A DNA stretch of 5,924 nucleotides from NCBI GenBank assembly GCA_902478705.1, contig CABSMB010000097.1:1-5924 (forward strand), written 5' to 3'. The DNA comes from an uncultured Collinsella sp. (GTDB lineage: Bacteria; Actinomycetota; Coriobacteriia; Coriobacteriales; Coriobacteriaceae). The notes under the pieces were generated by a model. That model worked only from the letters and a program-made list of their open reading frames with translations, had not been told where the DNA came from and did no database searches. The position numbers and the translations under genes are program-made. Of the stretch, positions 1 through 5,493 are shown piece by piece (position 1 is the first letter of the stretch; each line of letters begins with the position of its first letter).

Positions 1-467
1 CCGGCGTCCTTGGTGGCCTGACGCTGGGCGTCGTTGAAGTAGGCCGGGACGGTGATGACGGCGTCGGTGACGGTCTCGCCCAGATACTTCTCGGCGTCGG
101 CCTTCATCTTGGCGAGCACCATGGCGCTCACCTGCTCGGCGGTGTAATCCTTGCCCTCGATGTTGACGACGGCACGGCCGCCCTGGCCCTCCTTGACCTC
201 ATACGGCACGGTCTTGAGCTCGGAGGTGCACTCGGAGTACTTGCGGCCCATGAAGCGCTTGATGGAGAACACGGTGTTCTTGGGGTTGGTGACCGCCTGG
301 TTCTTAGCGGCCTTGCCCACGACGCGGTCGCCGTCAGCGCGGAAGCCCACGACGGACGGGGTGGTGCGGTCGCCCTCGGCGTTCACGATAATGGTCGGAG
401 AACCGCCCTCGAGGACAGCCATAGCGGAGTTAGTAGTACCAAGGTCGATACCAAGAATCTTACTCAT
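1..467 (-). CDS. dnaK: DnaK (Hsp70) chaperone, N-terminal part, cut by window edge
   Basis: ATP-dependent cytosolic chaperone that binds and refolds unfolded proteins with DnaJ and GrpE. Only the first 155 codons are present; the gene runs off the left edge, so the rest of the ATPase domain and the substrate-binding domain are missing. The translation opens [21 protein letters not shown], the phosphate-1 loop of the actin/Hsp70 ATPase fold (residues 6-16). It continues through TTPSVVGF (35-42), [15 protein letters not shown] (61-75) and [18 protein letters not shown] (138-155), all classic DnaK signatures. The ATG at 467-465 is preceded by AGAGAGGGA, a good ribosome binding site at normal spacing, and MSK(I/V)[10 protein letters not shown] is the usual DnaK N-terminus. 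It is transcribed leftwards, away from the ferredoxin gene. Partner genes (grpE, dnaJ, a heat-shock regulator) would lie downstream, outside the window. The reading frame is intact and identification is essentially certain. Confidence 0.97.
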   Translation of the reverse strand, partial: MSKILGIDLGTTNSAMAVLEGGSPTIIVNAEGDRTTPSVVGFRADGDRVVGKAAKNQAVTNPKNTVFSIKRFMGRKYSECTSELKTVPYEVKEGQGGRAVVNIEGKDYTAEQVSAMVLAKMKADAEKYLGETVTDAVITVPAYFNDAQRQATKDA

Positions 468-610
468 TAGAAATTCCCTCTCTCTTGTGCGTTCGCGCCG
501 TGTCGGCGGACTGCCGCGCGACGCTTCGGCTTGTCTTTCAGGATGTAGTGTATCCCCTTATGGGCTGGAATATACAAAATCTAAGTCAATTCATATAAGA
601 TTTCTTATCT

Positions 611-630
611 CTGAGAGTTTAGGTTCTCAA
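611..630 (-). promoter_or_regulatory. Imperfect inverted repeat upstream of dnaK, possible heat-shock operator
   Basis: On the minus strand this reads TTGAGA, eight bases, TCTCAG: an inverted repeat with one mismatch in six. It lies about 145 bp upstream of the dnaK start, next to the AT-rich likely promoter zone. HspR repressors of actinobacteria bind HAIR sites (CTTGAGT, 7 bases, ACTCAAG). The TTGAG/CTCA half-sites here are similar, but the spacer is one base longer and the flanking bases differ. It is therefore a candidate only. No CIRCE element (TTAGCACTC, 9 bases, GAGTGCTAA), the HrcA target, was seen. Confidence 0.3.
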
Positions 631-664
631 ATGCGCAGGTAGATGCACTGTTTGAATTCTCGGC

Positions 665-682
665 AGATCTATTGAGATCTAT
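665..682. repeat. Tandem AGATCTAT pair, 10-bp period
   Basis: AGATCTAT occurs at 665-672 and again at 675-682, exactly ten bases apart, so both copies lie on the same face of the helix. The core AGATCT is itself palindromic, so the pair also reads as an inverted repeat. It lies about 200 bp upstream of dnaK and 330 bp upstream of the ferredoxin start. This could be a protein-binding site; nothing in the sequence says which protein. Confidence 0.35.
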
Positions 683-746
683 GTAGGGATTGCTGAGGTT
701 TGAGCTTGGAGCCGCGCAGGGGGCCTTGGGGCGACCCCGGGGAAAG

Positions 747-766
747 CGCGTCCCAGTTTGGACGCG
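747..766. other. Small GC-rich hairpin
   Basis: CGCGTCC (747-753) and GGACGCG (760-766) form a perfect 7-bp stem with a 6-base loop. On the minus strand it is followed by CTTTCCCC, which is only faintly terminator-like, and no minus-strand gene ends here. Its role, if any, is unclear. Confidence 0.3.
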
Positions 767-921
767 GATTCCGGGATGCGGTTTCCACAAGCGTGCCCAA
801 TCGCTCTATATTTCAAGTCACCTATAGCTAACATTTGCGCAGCTCAGCGGCCCCACCTGCATGTTTTTTAGTAAGCCGTGGCATACTCGGCGAACGGTAT
901 GAAGATGCCGGTCAGAGGGTA

Positions 922-949
922 TTGCAAACGGTCGCTGCCGTGGTATGTT
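922..949 (+). promoter_or_regulatory. Candidate promoter of the ferredoxin gene
   Basis: TTGCAA (922-927) is a 4/6 match to the -35 consensus and TATGTT (944-949) a 4/6 match to the -10 consensus, with a 16-bp spacer. The -10 is preceded by TGG, giving the TGn extended -10 motif that can compensate for weak hexamers. Transcription would begin near 956, leaving a leader of about 55 bases before the ferredoxin ATG. The call rests on consensus matching only. Confidence 0.45.
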
Positions 950-1010
950 TTTGCCCGAATCAAACCGACGCGCATCGCCTGTAGCGTCGGTCAACAGAGA
1001 GGAAACTACC

Positions 1011-1196
1011 ATGGCTCATCCCGTAATTGATGCCGACGAGTGCATCGCTTGTGGCGTTTGCGTCGACTCCTGCCCCGCTGGCGTTCTGGAGCTCCAGGAC
1101 GTCGCTACCGTCGCTGACGAGGACTCCTGCGTCGCCTGTGGCGCTTGCCAGGACGCTTGCCCCGCTGGCGCGATCACCGAGATCGTCGAGGAGTAA
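1011..1196 (+). CDS. Small 2[4Fe-4S] ferredoxin
   Basis: Low-potential electron carrier of 61 residues, a typical length for clostridial-type bacterial ferredoxins. Two cluster motifs of the form C-x2-C-x2-C-x3-C-P are visible: Cys11, 14, 17, 21 followed by Pro22, and Cys40, 43, 46, 50 followed by Pro51. In this family the first three Cys of one motif and the last Cys of the other bind each cluster. The two halves (CIACGVCVDSCPAG and CVACGACQDACPAG) are near copies at both protein and DNA level, as expected from the ancient internal duplication. The protein is acidic and cytosolic. The ATG at 1011 is chosen because AGAGAGGAA (about 996-1004) lies just upstream; an in-frame ATG at 945 has no ribosome site and would add unconserved residues. 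The gene appears monocistronic, with its own promoter and terminator. Its redox partners are not in the window; in anaerobes these are usually pyruvate:ferredoxin oxidoreductase or hydrogenases. Confidence 0.95.
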   Translation: MAHPVIDADECIACGVCVDSCPAGVLELQDVATVADEDSCVACGACQDACPAGAITEIVEE

Positions 1197-1236
1197 CAAC
1201 TCCCCCACTTGCACACTCACGAGTACACCGTGCACA

Positions 1237-1274
1237 AAAAGGAGGCCTCCGCATCGCCGCGGAGGCCTCCTTTT
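1237..1274. terminator. Strong Rho-independent terminator, probably bidirectional
   Basis: AAAAGGAGGCCTCCGC (1237-1252) pairs perfectly with GCGGAGGCCTCCTTTT (1259-1274): a 16-bp stem with a 6-base loop (ATCGCC). It begins 40 bases after the ferredoxin stop and ends in TTTT on the plus strand. Because the left side starts with a run of A, the minus-strand transcript also ends in U residues. It can therefore end both the ferredoxin message and the convergent nad operon, which has no better terminator of its own. Each arm contains GGAGGCCTCC, which is self-complementary. Confidence 0.9.
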
Positions 1275-1321
1275 GTATACACGGGCAGTCACTATAGCAA
1301 CACCGCAGGTTGAGCATAAGT

Positions 1322-1431
1322 CAGCGAAAACGTCCCTGAGCGAGCAAGGTGACGTGAAAGAGGAGGGAAGCGTACTTTGGTACGCGACCGACGATTGAGC
1401 GTCAGATTGCCGCTTAGGGGCGTTTGCAGCG
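1322..1431. repeat. Long imperfect hairpin element at the convergent junction
   Basis: A stretch of about 110 bp is symmetric around 1377. The centre is a perfect 6-bp stem, GCGTAC (1370-1375) and GTACGC (1380-1385), with loop TTTG. Further out TGACG (1350-1354) faces CGTCA (1400-1404), and the outer arms CGTCCCTGAGCG (1331-1342) and CGCTTAGGGGCG (1411-1422) pair with two mismatches. The positions keep a nearly constant centre, so this is one structure rather than chance palindromes. It has no coding potential and ends almost at the niaR stop codon. It may be a REP/MITE-like dispersed element or an RNA 3' structure. I suspect such elements recur in these genomes but cannot test that here. Confidence 0.5.
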
Positions 1432-1436
1432 TCGAG

Positions 1437-1982
1437 CTAGGACAAGTCGTCCTCATAGGGCATCAGGTCTGCTAGGTAGCCCTTCTCTTTGAGCAGTGCC
1501 TCGATCTCGTCGAGGGTTTGTTCGTCTTCTGCCGCAATGCGATGGAAGTGATAGCCGCTGGTCACCGTCAGCAGCGGAAAGCTCTTGCCGCTGGCGATGT
1601 CGTGCAGGTAGCGCTCGATATCGCGGCGGTTGCGAATGTCCAGGTCGGCCGTAATCTTGCCGTATACGCGGTGGTTGACGATCACATTGAGCACGGCGCC
1701 GCCCGCATCGACGATACTCGTGAGCTCATCGCCCGCCTGCTCCACGCTGTGGCGCACCTTGACCAGGCGCGTGGGCACAGCCGGGCTGCTCGCGGCCTCC
1801 TGCAGCACGTAGCCGCGATTGGTGGCGACGATATCGTGCCCGTCGGCGCGCAGCAGGGCGATATCCTGCACCACGACCTGACGGCTCACGCCCACCTCGC
1901 GGGCAAGCGCACTGCCCGAAACGGGATCTTTGGCTCCCTCGAGCACGGCCATGATGGAACGGCGACGCTCGCGGGCATTCAT
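1437..1982 (-). CDS. niaR: NiaR-type transcriptional repressor of NAD synthesis (HTH + 3H domain)
   Basis: Predicted DNA-binding repressor of 181 residues, the usual length for the NiaR/YrxA family. Residues about 7-60 form an HTH_11 winged helix, with helices around SGSALAREVGVSR and QVVVQDIALLR and wing TNRGYVL. Residues about 72-175 form the 3H domain, which binds nicotinate and a metal. His78, Glu86, His145 and His147 fall where the Thermotoga NiaR structure has its metal ligands (recalled as His79, Glu87, His144 and His146); His104 and His127 are also present. In Bacillus the homologue represses nadBCA when nicotinate is plentiful. Here the gene is the last of the nad operon. Its ATG overlaps the nadC stop by one base (TAATG) and the preceding ribosome site is weak, so translational coupling is likely. 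The position makes it a self-regulating member of its own target operon. Function is inferred from family and context. Confidence 0.9.
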   Translation of the reverse strand: MNARERRRSIMAVLEGAKDPVSGSALAREVGVSRQVVVQDIALLRADGHDIVATNRGYVLQEAASSPAVPTRLVKVRHSVEQAGDELTSIVDAGGAVLNVIVNHRVYGKITADLDIRNRRDIERYLHDIASGKSFPLLTVTSGYHFHRIAAEDEQTLDEIEALLKEKGYLADLMPYEDDLS

Positions 1983-2842
1983 TATTTACCGTCCAGCAGA
2001 CGCAGGTGCTTAAGCGAAAGGTCGAGGATCGGCGCAGAGTGCGTCAGGGCACCCGAGCTAATAAAGTCGACGCCCAGATCGGCCAGAGCGCGAATGTTGC
2101 CGGCGTCCACGTTACCCGAGCACTCGGTCTTGGCGCGACCGTCGATAAGCTCGATGGCGGCGGCCATGTCGTCGTGCGTCATGTTATCGAACATGATGAT
2201 GTCGGCGCCGGCCTCCACGGCCTCGCGCACCATATTCAGGTTCTCGCACTCGATCTCGACCGTCGTGGTGAAGGACGCATGGGTGCGCGCCATCTCGATC
2301 GCACGTGCCACGCCACCGGCGGCGTCAATGTGGTTGTCCTTGAGCATAACGGCCGTCGACAGGTTGTAGCGGTGGTTGCTGCCGCCGCCGATCTCGACTG
2401 CGGCCTTCTCGAAGACACGCATACCCGGCGTGGTCTTGCGCGTGTCGACGAGCACGGTCTTGGTGCCCTCGAGCGCCGCGGCCATCTGGTGCGTATAGGT
2501 GGCGATACCGCTCATGCGCTGCAGGTAGTTGAGCGCCACGCGCTCGCCCGAAAGCAGTACGCGCGCATCGCCGCGCACCTGGCCCACGTGGTCGCCGGCG
2601 TGCACCTCGTCGCCGTCCGAGACATCGAACAGCACCGAGCTCTGCGAATCCAGCAGTTCAAAGGTGCGGGCGAACACGTCCAAGCCGGCGATGATGCCGT
2701 CGGCCTTGGCGATGAGCTCGACGGTAGCGGGACGCGCCGTGGGGCACACGCTCGCCGTGCTCACGTCCTCAAACGTGATGTCCTCGCGCAGGGCCTGCAA
2801 AATCAAATCATCGACGACGAGCTTCATGGTAATGGGATTCAT
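1982..2842 (-). CDS. nadC: Nicotinate-nucleotide pyrophosphorylase (quinolinate phosphoribosyltransferase)
   Basis: Cytosolic enzyme converting quinolinate and PRPP to nicotinate mononucleotide, pyrophosphate and CO2, the third step of de novo NAD synthesis. At 286 residues it has the normal family length. Visible hallmarks are SGERVALNYLQRMSGIAT (98-115), DTRKTTPGMR (133-142), GGGSNHRYNLS (152-162), LKDNHI (167-172), the EIECEN strand (196-201), DIIMFDNM (214-221) and ISSGALTHSAPILDLS (261-276). These build the open-faced TIM-barrel active site with its Arg/Lys/His residues for quinolinate and PRPP. The ATG at 2842 is chosen because GGAGGAG lies six bases upstream; the ATG at 2827 (Met6) has no such site. 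The nadB stop is three bases upstream, so nadC's ribosome site lies inside the end of nadB. Its own stop overlaps the niaR start. No irregularity was seen. Confidence 0.97.
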   Translation of the reverse strand: MNPITMKLVVDDLILQALREDITFEDVSTASVCPTARPATVELIAKADGIIAGLDVFARTFELLDSQSSVLFDVSDGDEVHAGDHVGQVRGDARVLLSGERVALNYLQRMSGIATYTHQMAAALEGTKTVLVDTRKTTPGMRVFEKAAVEIGGGSNHRYNLSTAVMLKDNHIDAAGGVARAIEMARTHASFTTTVEIECENLNMVREAVEAGADIIMFDNMTHDDMAAAIELIDGRAKTECSGNVDAGNIRALADLGVDFISSGALTHSAPILDLSLKHLRLLDGK

Positions 2843-2845
2843 GGT

Positions 2846-4222
2846 CTACTCCTCCACGGCCTGCGTGCCGGCGGCACGGGCCAAATCATCGATTGCAAGA
2901 GTATCGGCGCTCAGGGCGCGGTGACGTCCGTCGAGCGCGGGCTCGCCGGCCTGCTCCACGGCCAGCGACTCGCCGGTACGCATGTACCACGCGGCACGGC
3001 GGCCCCAGGCGAGGGACTCGAGCAGGCTGTTGGAAGCCAGGCGGTTCTTGCCGTGCACGCCGTTGCAGGCCGTCTCGCCGGCGGCGTAAAGCTCGGGCAT
3101 CGAGGTGCGGCCGTCCTTGTCGACCCACACGCCGCCCATAAAGTAGTGCTGCGTGGGCGTGACGGGGATGGGCTCGTCCAAGATGTCGCGTCCGTCCTCC
3201 AAGCAGCGCGCGCGGATGTTGGCAAAGTGCCCGGTCACCACGTCGCGCTCAACGGGGGCAAAGCTCAGCCACTCGTGCTCGGTGCCGTCCTGCTTCATCT
3301 GCTCGCGAATGGCGGCGGCGACAACGTCGCGCGGCTGCAACTCGTCGGTAAAACGCTCGCCGGCGGCATTGAGCAGAATCGCGCCCTCGCCGCGACAGCT
3401 CTCGCTGATCAGGAACGTACGACCCGGCTGCGGCGAAAACAACCCCGTGGGGTGGATCTGCACGTAGTCCAGGTGCTCCATCTTAATGCCATGCTCCTGA
3501 GCGATGTAGCAGGCATCGCCCGTGAGCTGCGGGTAGTTGGTCGAGTGGTCGTACACGCCACCGATGCCGCCCGTCGCCCACAGCGTATGGCGGGCATGGA
3601 TCTTAAACGGCTTACCGGCATGCACGCCCTCAGCGGCATTTGCCAGCTCGTCGGCGGGGCGAGCTGAATCGTTCTCGTCCACGGCGACGGCGACGACGCC
3701 GGTGCACACCGTGGCGCCATCGCGCTCGGCGGTCAGGATGTCGGTCATGGCAACGTGCTCCAAAATCTGCACGTTATCCAGCTCGCGGACAGCCTGGAGC
3801 AGCTTGGTCGTAATCTCCTTGCCCGTAATATCGGCATGGAAGGCGATGCGCGGGCGGCTGTGCGCGCCCTCGCGGGTAAAGTCGAGGCTGCCGTCGGCCT
3901 TGCGCTCAAAATCCACGCCCATGGCCAGCAGGTCATTGATGACCGAGCGGCTCGAGCGAATCATGATGTCAACACTCTCGCGGCGGTTCTCGTAATGGCC
4001 GGCGTGCATGGTGTCCTCAAAGAAGGCATCGTAGTCCGAGCCTTCGGGCAGTACGCAGATGCCGCCCTGCGCGAGCATCGAATCGCACTCGTCAACAGCG
4101 CCCTTGGAGAGCATGATTACGCGCGTGCTCGTCGGCAGATTGAGGGCCGCGTATAGGCCTGCCACGCCGCAGCCGGCAATGACGACATCGCACTCCATGT
4201 CGGAGTATTGCTTGGTTTCCAC
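2846..4222 (-). CDS. nadB: L-aspartate oxidase, short form
   Basis: FAD enzyme oxidising L-aspartate to iminoaspartate, the first step of de novo NAD synthesis. In anaerobes the electrons probably go to fumarate or another acceptor rather than oxygen. Numbering from the GTG start, the FAD Rossmann loop is GCGVAG (17-22), then MLAQGGI (49-55) and EGAHSRPRIAFHADITGKE (118-136). Later come LWATGGIGG, VQIHPTGLF, ISESCRGEGA, PRDVV, TPTQHYFMGGV and the flavin-binding AAGETACNGVHGKNRLASN. The GTG at 4222 is chosen because AGAGGA (4233-4228) lies five bases upstream. An in-frame ATG at 4267 lies inside a hairpin and codes for an unconserved leader, and the ATG at 4198 has no ribosome site. The protein is 458 residues against about 540 for E. 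coli NadB. It has only about 55 residues after the LASNSLLES motif, so most of the C-terminal helical domain is missing. Short NadB forms are, as I recall, not rare in anaerobes. Confidence 0.95.
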   Translation of the reverse strand: METKQYSDMECDVVIAGCGVAGLYAALNLPTSTRVIMLSKGAVDECDSMLAQGGICVLPEGSDYDAFFEDTMHAGHYENRRESVDIMIRSSRSVINDLLAMGVDFERKADGSLDFTREGAHSRPRIAFHADITGKEITTKLLQAVRELDNVQILEHVAMTDILTAERDGATVCTGVVAVAVDENDSARPADELANAAEGVHAGKPFKIHARHTLWATGGIGGVYDHSTNYPQLTGDACYIAQEHGIKMEHLDYVQIHPTGLFSPQPGRTFLISESCRGEGAILLNAAGERFTDELQPRDVVAAAIREQMKQDGTEHEWLSFAPVERDVVTGHFANIRARCLEDGRDILDEPIPVTPTQHYFMGGVWVDKDGRTSMPELYAAGETACNGVHGKNRLASNSLLESLAWGRRAAWYMRTGESLAVEQAGEPALDGRHRALSADTLAIDDLARAAGTQAVEE

Positions 4223-4241
4223 AGGAATCCTCTCCCTTGTA

Positions 4242-4274
4242 ATGTGACATAAGGGACCGCCCCTCATGTCACAT
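4242..4274 (-). promoter_or_regulatory. nadA-nadB intercistronic hairpin
   Basis: ATGTGACAT (4242-4250) and ATGTCACAT (4266-4274) are perfect inverted repeats, continued by AGGG (4252-4255) and CCCT (4261-4264). The single A/C mismatch of the plus strand becomes a G-U pair in the minus-strand transcript. The nad mRNA therefore forms an unbroken 14-bp stem with a GCGGU loop. It starts five bases after the nadA stop and ends five bases before the nadB ribosome site. No U-run follows, so it is not a classical terminator. It could protect mRNA ends, set the nadA:nadB ratio or hold a processing site. A DNA operator is also possible. Confidence 0.65.
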
Positions 4275-4278
4275 CGTT

Positions 4279-5304
4279 CTAGCGCGCCGCGTACTCGAGC
4301 ATGCGGTCGAGCGTGAGCTTGGCCTGATCGGCGGCCTCATCCGACACGCCAATCTGCACCTCGCCCTCGCCCGTCTCCAGGCAGTGCACGAGCTTTTCGA
4401 GCGTGATGAGATCCATGTTGACGCAGGTAGGCTGCACCGCAGGGAAGTAGAACTTCTTGCCAGCGCCCTGGCAGCGGCGTTCAAGCTCGTAGAGCACGCC
4501 GCGGACCGTCACGATGATGAACTCGCTGGCGTCCGACTCCTCGGCATACTTGATGATGCCGGCAGTAGAGCCGATGTAGTCGGCCTCGGCCAGGACGTCG
4601 GCCTTGCACTCGGGGTGCGCCAGCACGAGCGCGTCGGGGTGCGCCTCCTGCGCGTCGACGATCTGCTCGACGGTGATGATGTGATGACGCGGGCAGTAGC
4701 CCTTGTTGAGCATGATGTGCTTTTGCGGCACCTGCTCGGCTACGAAGCGACCGAGGTTTTGGTCGGGAATGAACAGGACGTGCTGCTGCGGCAGCTCGGA
4801 CACGATCTTGACGGCGTTGGAACTGGTGACGCACACATCACTCCAACTCTTGATCTCAACCGTGGAGTTGACGTAGCACACCACGGCCAGGTCGTCGCCG
4901 TACTCGGCGCGAGCGGCGTCGACCGTCTCGCGCTTGACCATATGAGCCATGGGGCAATCCGCACCCGGCTCGGGCAGCAGCACGGTCTTGGTGGGGTTGA
5001 GCAGCTTGGCGCTCTCGCCCATAAACTCCACGCCGCACAGCACGATGGTCTGCTGCGGCAGGCTCTTGGCAAGCTTTGCCAGGTAGAAGCTGTCGCCGAC
5101 GTAATCGGCCACAGCCTGGACCTCGGGCGCCACGTAATAGTGCGCCAGGATCACCGCGTCACGTTGGGTTTTTAGTTGCTGAATGGCCTCGACGAGCTCT
5201 GCGGGCACCAATGCCGCGCGCTCCGTTGCCGTCGTTGCCGATGCTAGGCCGGCCGCGATATCGCGTGCAAGCTCCGATGCATCCATGTTCGCGCTCTGCG
5301 CCAT
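4279..5304 (-). CDS. nadA: Quinolinate synthase (4Fe-4S)
   Basis: Cytosolic iron-sulfur enzyme that condenses iminoaspartate with dihydroxyacetone phosphate to quinolinate, the second step of de novo NAD synthesis. It has 341 residues, within the family range of about 300-350. The three cluster cysteines are recognisable from context: Cys90 (VLCGVEFMGE), Cys233 (AHPEC) and Cys294 (QPTCVNM). Other family motifs are AHYYVAPEVQAVADYVGDS (54-72), LLPEPGADCPMA (109-120), CYVNST (143-148), IPDQNLG (179-185) and ADYIGSTAGI (241-250). At 266-268 the protein reads T-V-R, where relatives usually have T-E or, in E. coli, T-D; see findings. The ATG at 5304 is chosen because GAGAGGGG lies five bases upstream; a TTG at 5307 would be too close to that site. 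It is the first gene of the operon, followed after 56 bases by nadB. No cysteine desulfurase gene is visible nearby. Confidence 0.96.
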   Translation of the reverse strand: MAQSANMDASELARDIAAGLASATTATERAALVPAELVEAIQQLKTQRDAVILAHYYVAPEVQAVADYVGDSFYLAKLAKSLPQQTIVLCGVEFMGESAKLLNPTKTVLLPEPGADCPMAHMVKRETVDAARAEYGDDLAVVCYVNSTVEIKSWSDVCVTSSNAVKIVSELPQQHVLFIPDQNLGRFVAEQVPQKHIMLNKGYCPRHHIITVEQIVDAQEAHPDALVLAHPECKADVLAEADYIGSTAGIIKYAEESDASEFIIVTVRGVLYELERRCQGAGKKFYFPAVQPTCVNMDLITLEKLVHCLETGEGEVQIGVSDEAADQAKLTLDRMLEYAAR

Positions 5305-5339
5305 CAAGGCCCCTCTCTTTTGGCGAATCTTGGGGCTTT

Positions 5340-5368
5340 AGTATGACACCTAGGTTTACAGCTGACAA
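5340..5368 (-). promoter_or_regulatory. Likely nadA operon promoter
   Basis: On the minus strand TTGTCA (5368-5363, 5/6 match to the -35) and CATACT (5345-5340, 4/6 match to the -10) are separated by exactly 17 bp. Transcription would begin near 5333, leaving a leader of about 30 bases with the nadA ribosome site. The -35 lies at the centre of the palindrome described next and the -10 directly abuts its end. One palindrome arm thus fills most of the spacer, the layout of a repressor-blocked promoter. Confidence 0.65.
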
Positions 5369-5389
5369 GACAGCTGTAAACCTAGGTGT
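5346..5389. promoter_or_regulatory. Perfect palindrome, probable NiaR operator
   Basis: ACACCTAGGTTTACAGCTG (5346-5364) and its exact reverse complement (5371-5389) flank a 6-base spacer, ACAAGA. Each 19-base arm holds two smaller palindromes, ACCTAGGT and CAGCTG. The minus-strand centre reads CTGTCTTGTCAG, which resembles what I remember of NiaR operators; this is memory, not a search result. The site overlaps the nadA promoter, and a NiaR-type gene ends the same operon. It is not a terminator: no U-run follows on either side, and with the called promoter it is not transcribed as part of the nad message. Confidence 0.7.
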
Positions 5390-5416
5390 AAAGTTGGAAT
5401 AAAGATTCAATCATGC

Positions 5417-5469
5417 GGCGGGTCCATTTTCGAACTGGCAAGCTGAGGATAGTCGAAAATGGACCCGCC
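5417..5469. repeat. Perfect inverted repeat with 17-bp arms, intergenic
   Basis: GGCGGGTCCATTTTCGA (5417-5433) and its exact reverse complement (5453-5469) flank a 19-base loop. No poly-U follows in either direction. It lies between the surface-protein terminator and the nadA operator and belongs to neither. The clean arms and GC-rich ends suggest a REP-like or other short dispersed element, or a second terminator-like insulator. Its copy number cannot be judged from this window. Confidence 0.55.
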
Positions 5470-5493
5470 ACACGGTTCGAGCCGCCCGTTTTG

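Larger units (their letters stand above)
468..1010. other. Divergent intergenic region between dnaK and ferredoxin
   Basis: This 543-bp stretch has no convincing gene on either strand. The short open frames here lack ribosome binding sites and recognisable protein features. The part nearest dnaK (about 555-640) is clearly AT-rich compared with its surroundings and probably holds the dnaK promoter; on the minus strand it offers TTGACT at 588-583 and TATATT at 573-568, but their spacing (9 bp) does not make a normal pair, so no exact promoter is called. Other structures are listed separately: an imperfect inverted repeat (611-630), a tandem AGATCTAT pair (665-682), a small GC-rich hairpin (747-766) and the ferredoxin promoter (922-949). 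I see nothing else in the segment 770-920. Confidence 0.6.

Noticed and set aside
151..642. Plus-strand open frame of 163 codons over dnaK and its upstream region
   Set aside because: It is antisense to dnaK and its far end merely runs through the AT-rich promoter zone; no coding signal was seen.
945..1010. Upstream ATG giving the ferredoxin 22 extra residues
   Set aside because: It overlaps the likely -10 box, has no ribosome site, and the extra residues are atypical for the family. The ATG at 1011 has a good site.
468..1010. CIRCE element (HrcA target) or small RNA/tRNA gene in the dnaK-ferredoxin gap
   Set aside because: No TTAGCACTC/GAGTGCTAA pair and no cloverleaf-like arrangement or conserved tRNA arms were seen.
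1518..2369. Plus-strand open frame (283 codons) antisense to niaR and nadC
   Set aside because: It is a shadow of well-supported genes, low in complexity and without a family motif.
2006..3667. Long plus-strand open frame (553 codons) antisense to nadC and nadB
   Set aside because: Its translation is rich in His, Arg, Val and Gly with no family motif, the typical mirror of GC-rich genes on the other strand. nadC and nadB are unmistakable.
4223..4267. In-frame ATG at 4267 as the nadB start
   Set aside because: It lies in the intercistronic hairpin without a ribosome site; the GTG at 4222 has AGAGGA at ideal spacing.
4384..5175. Plus-strand open frame (263 codons) antisense to nadA
   Set aside because: It has the same mirror-frame composition and no ribosome binding site or recognisable domain.
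5346..5389. Palindrome as a Rho-independent terminator
   Set aside because: No T-run follows on either strand, and it overlaps a promoter. An operator fits better.
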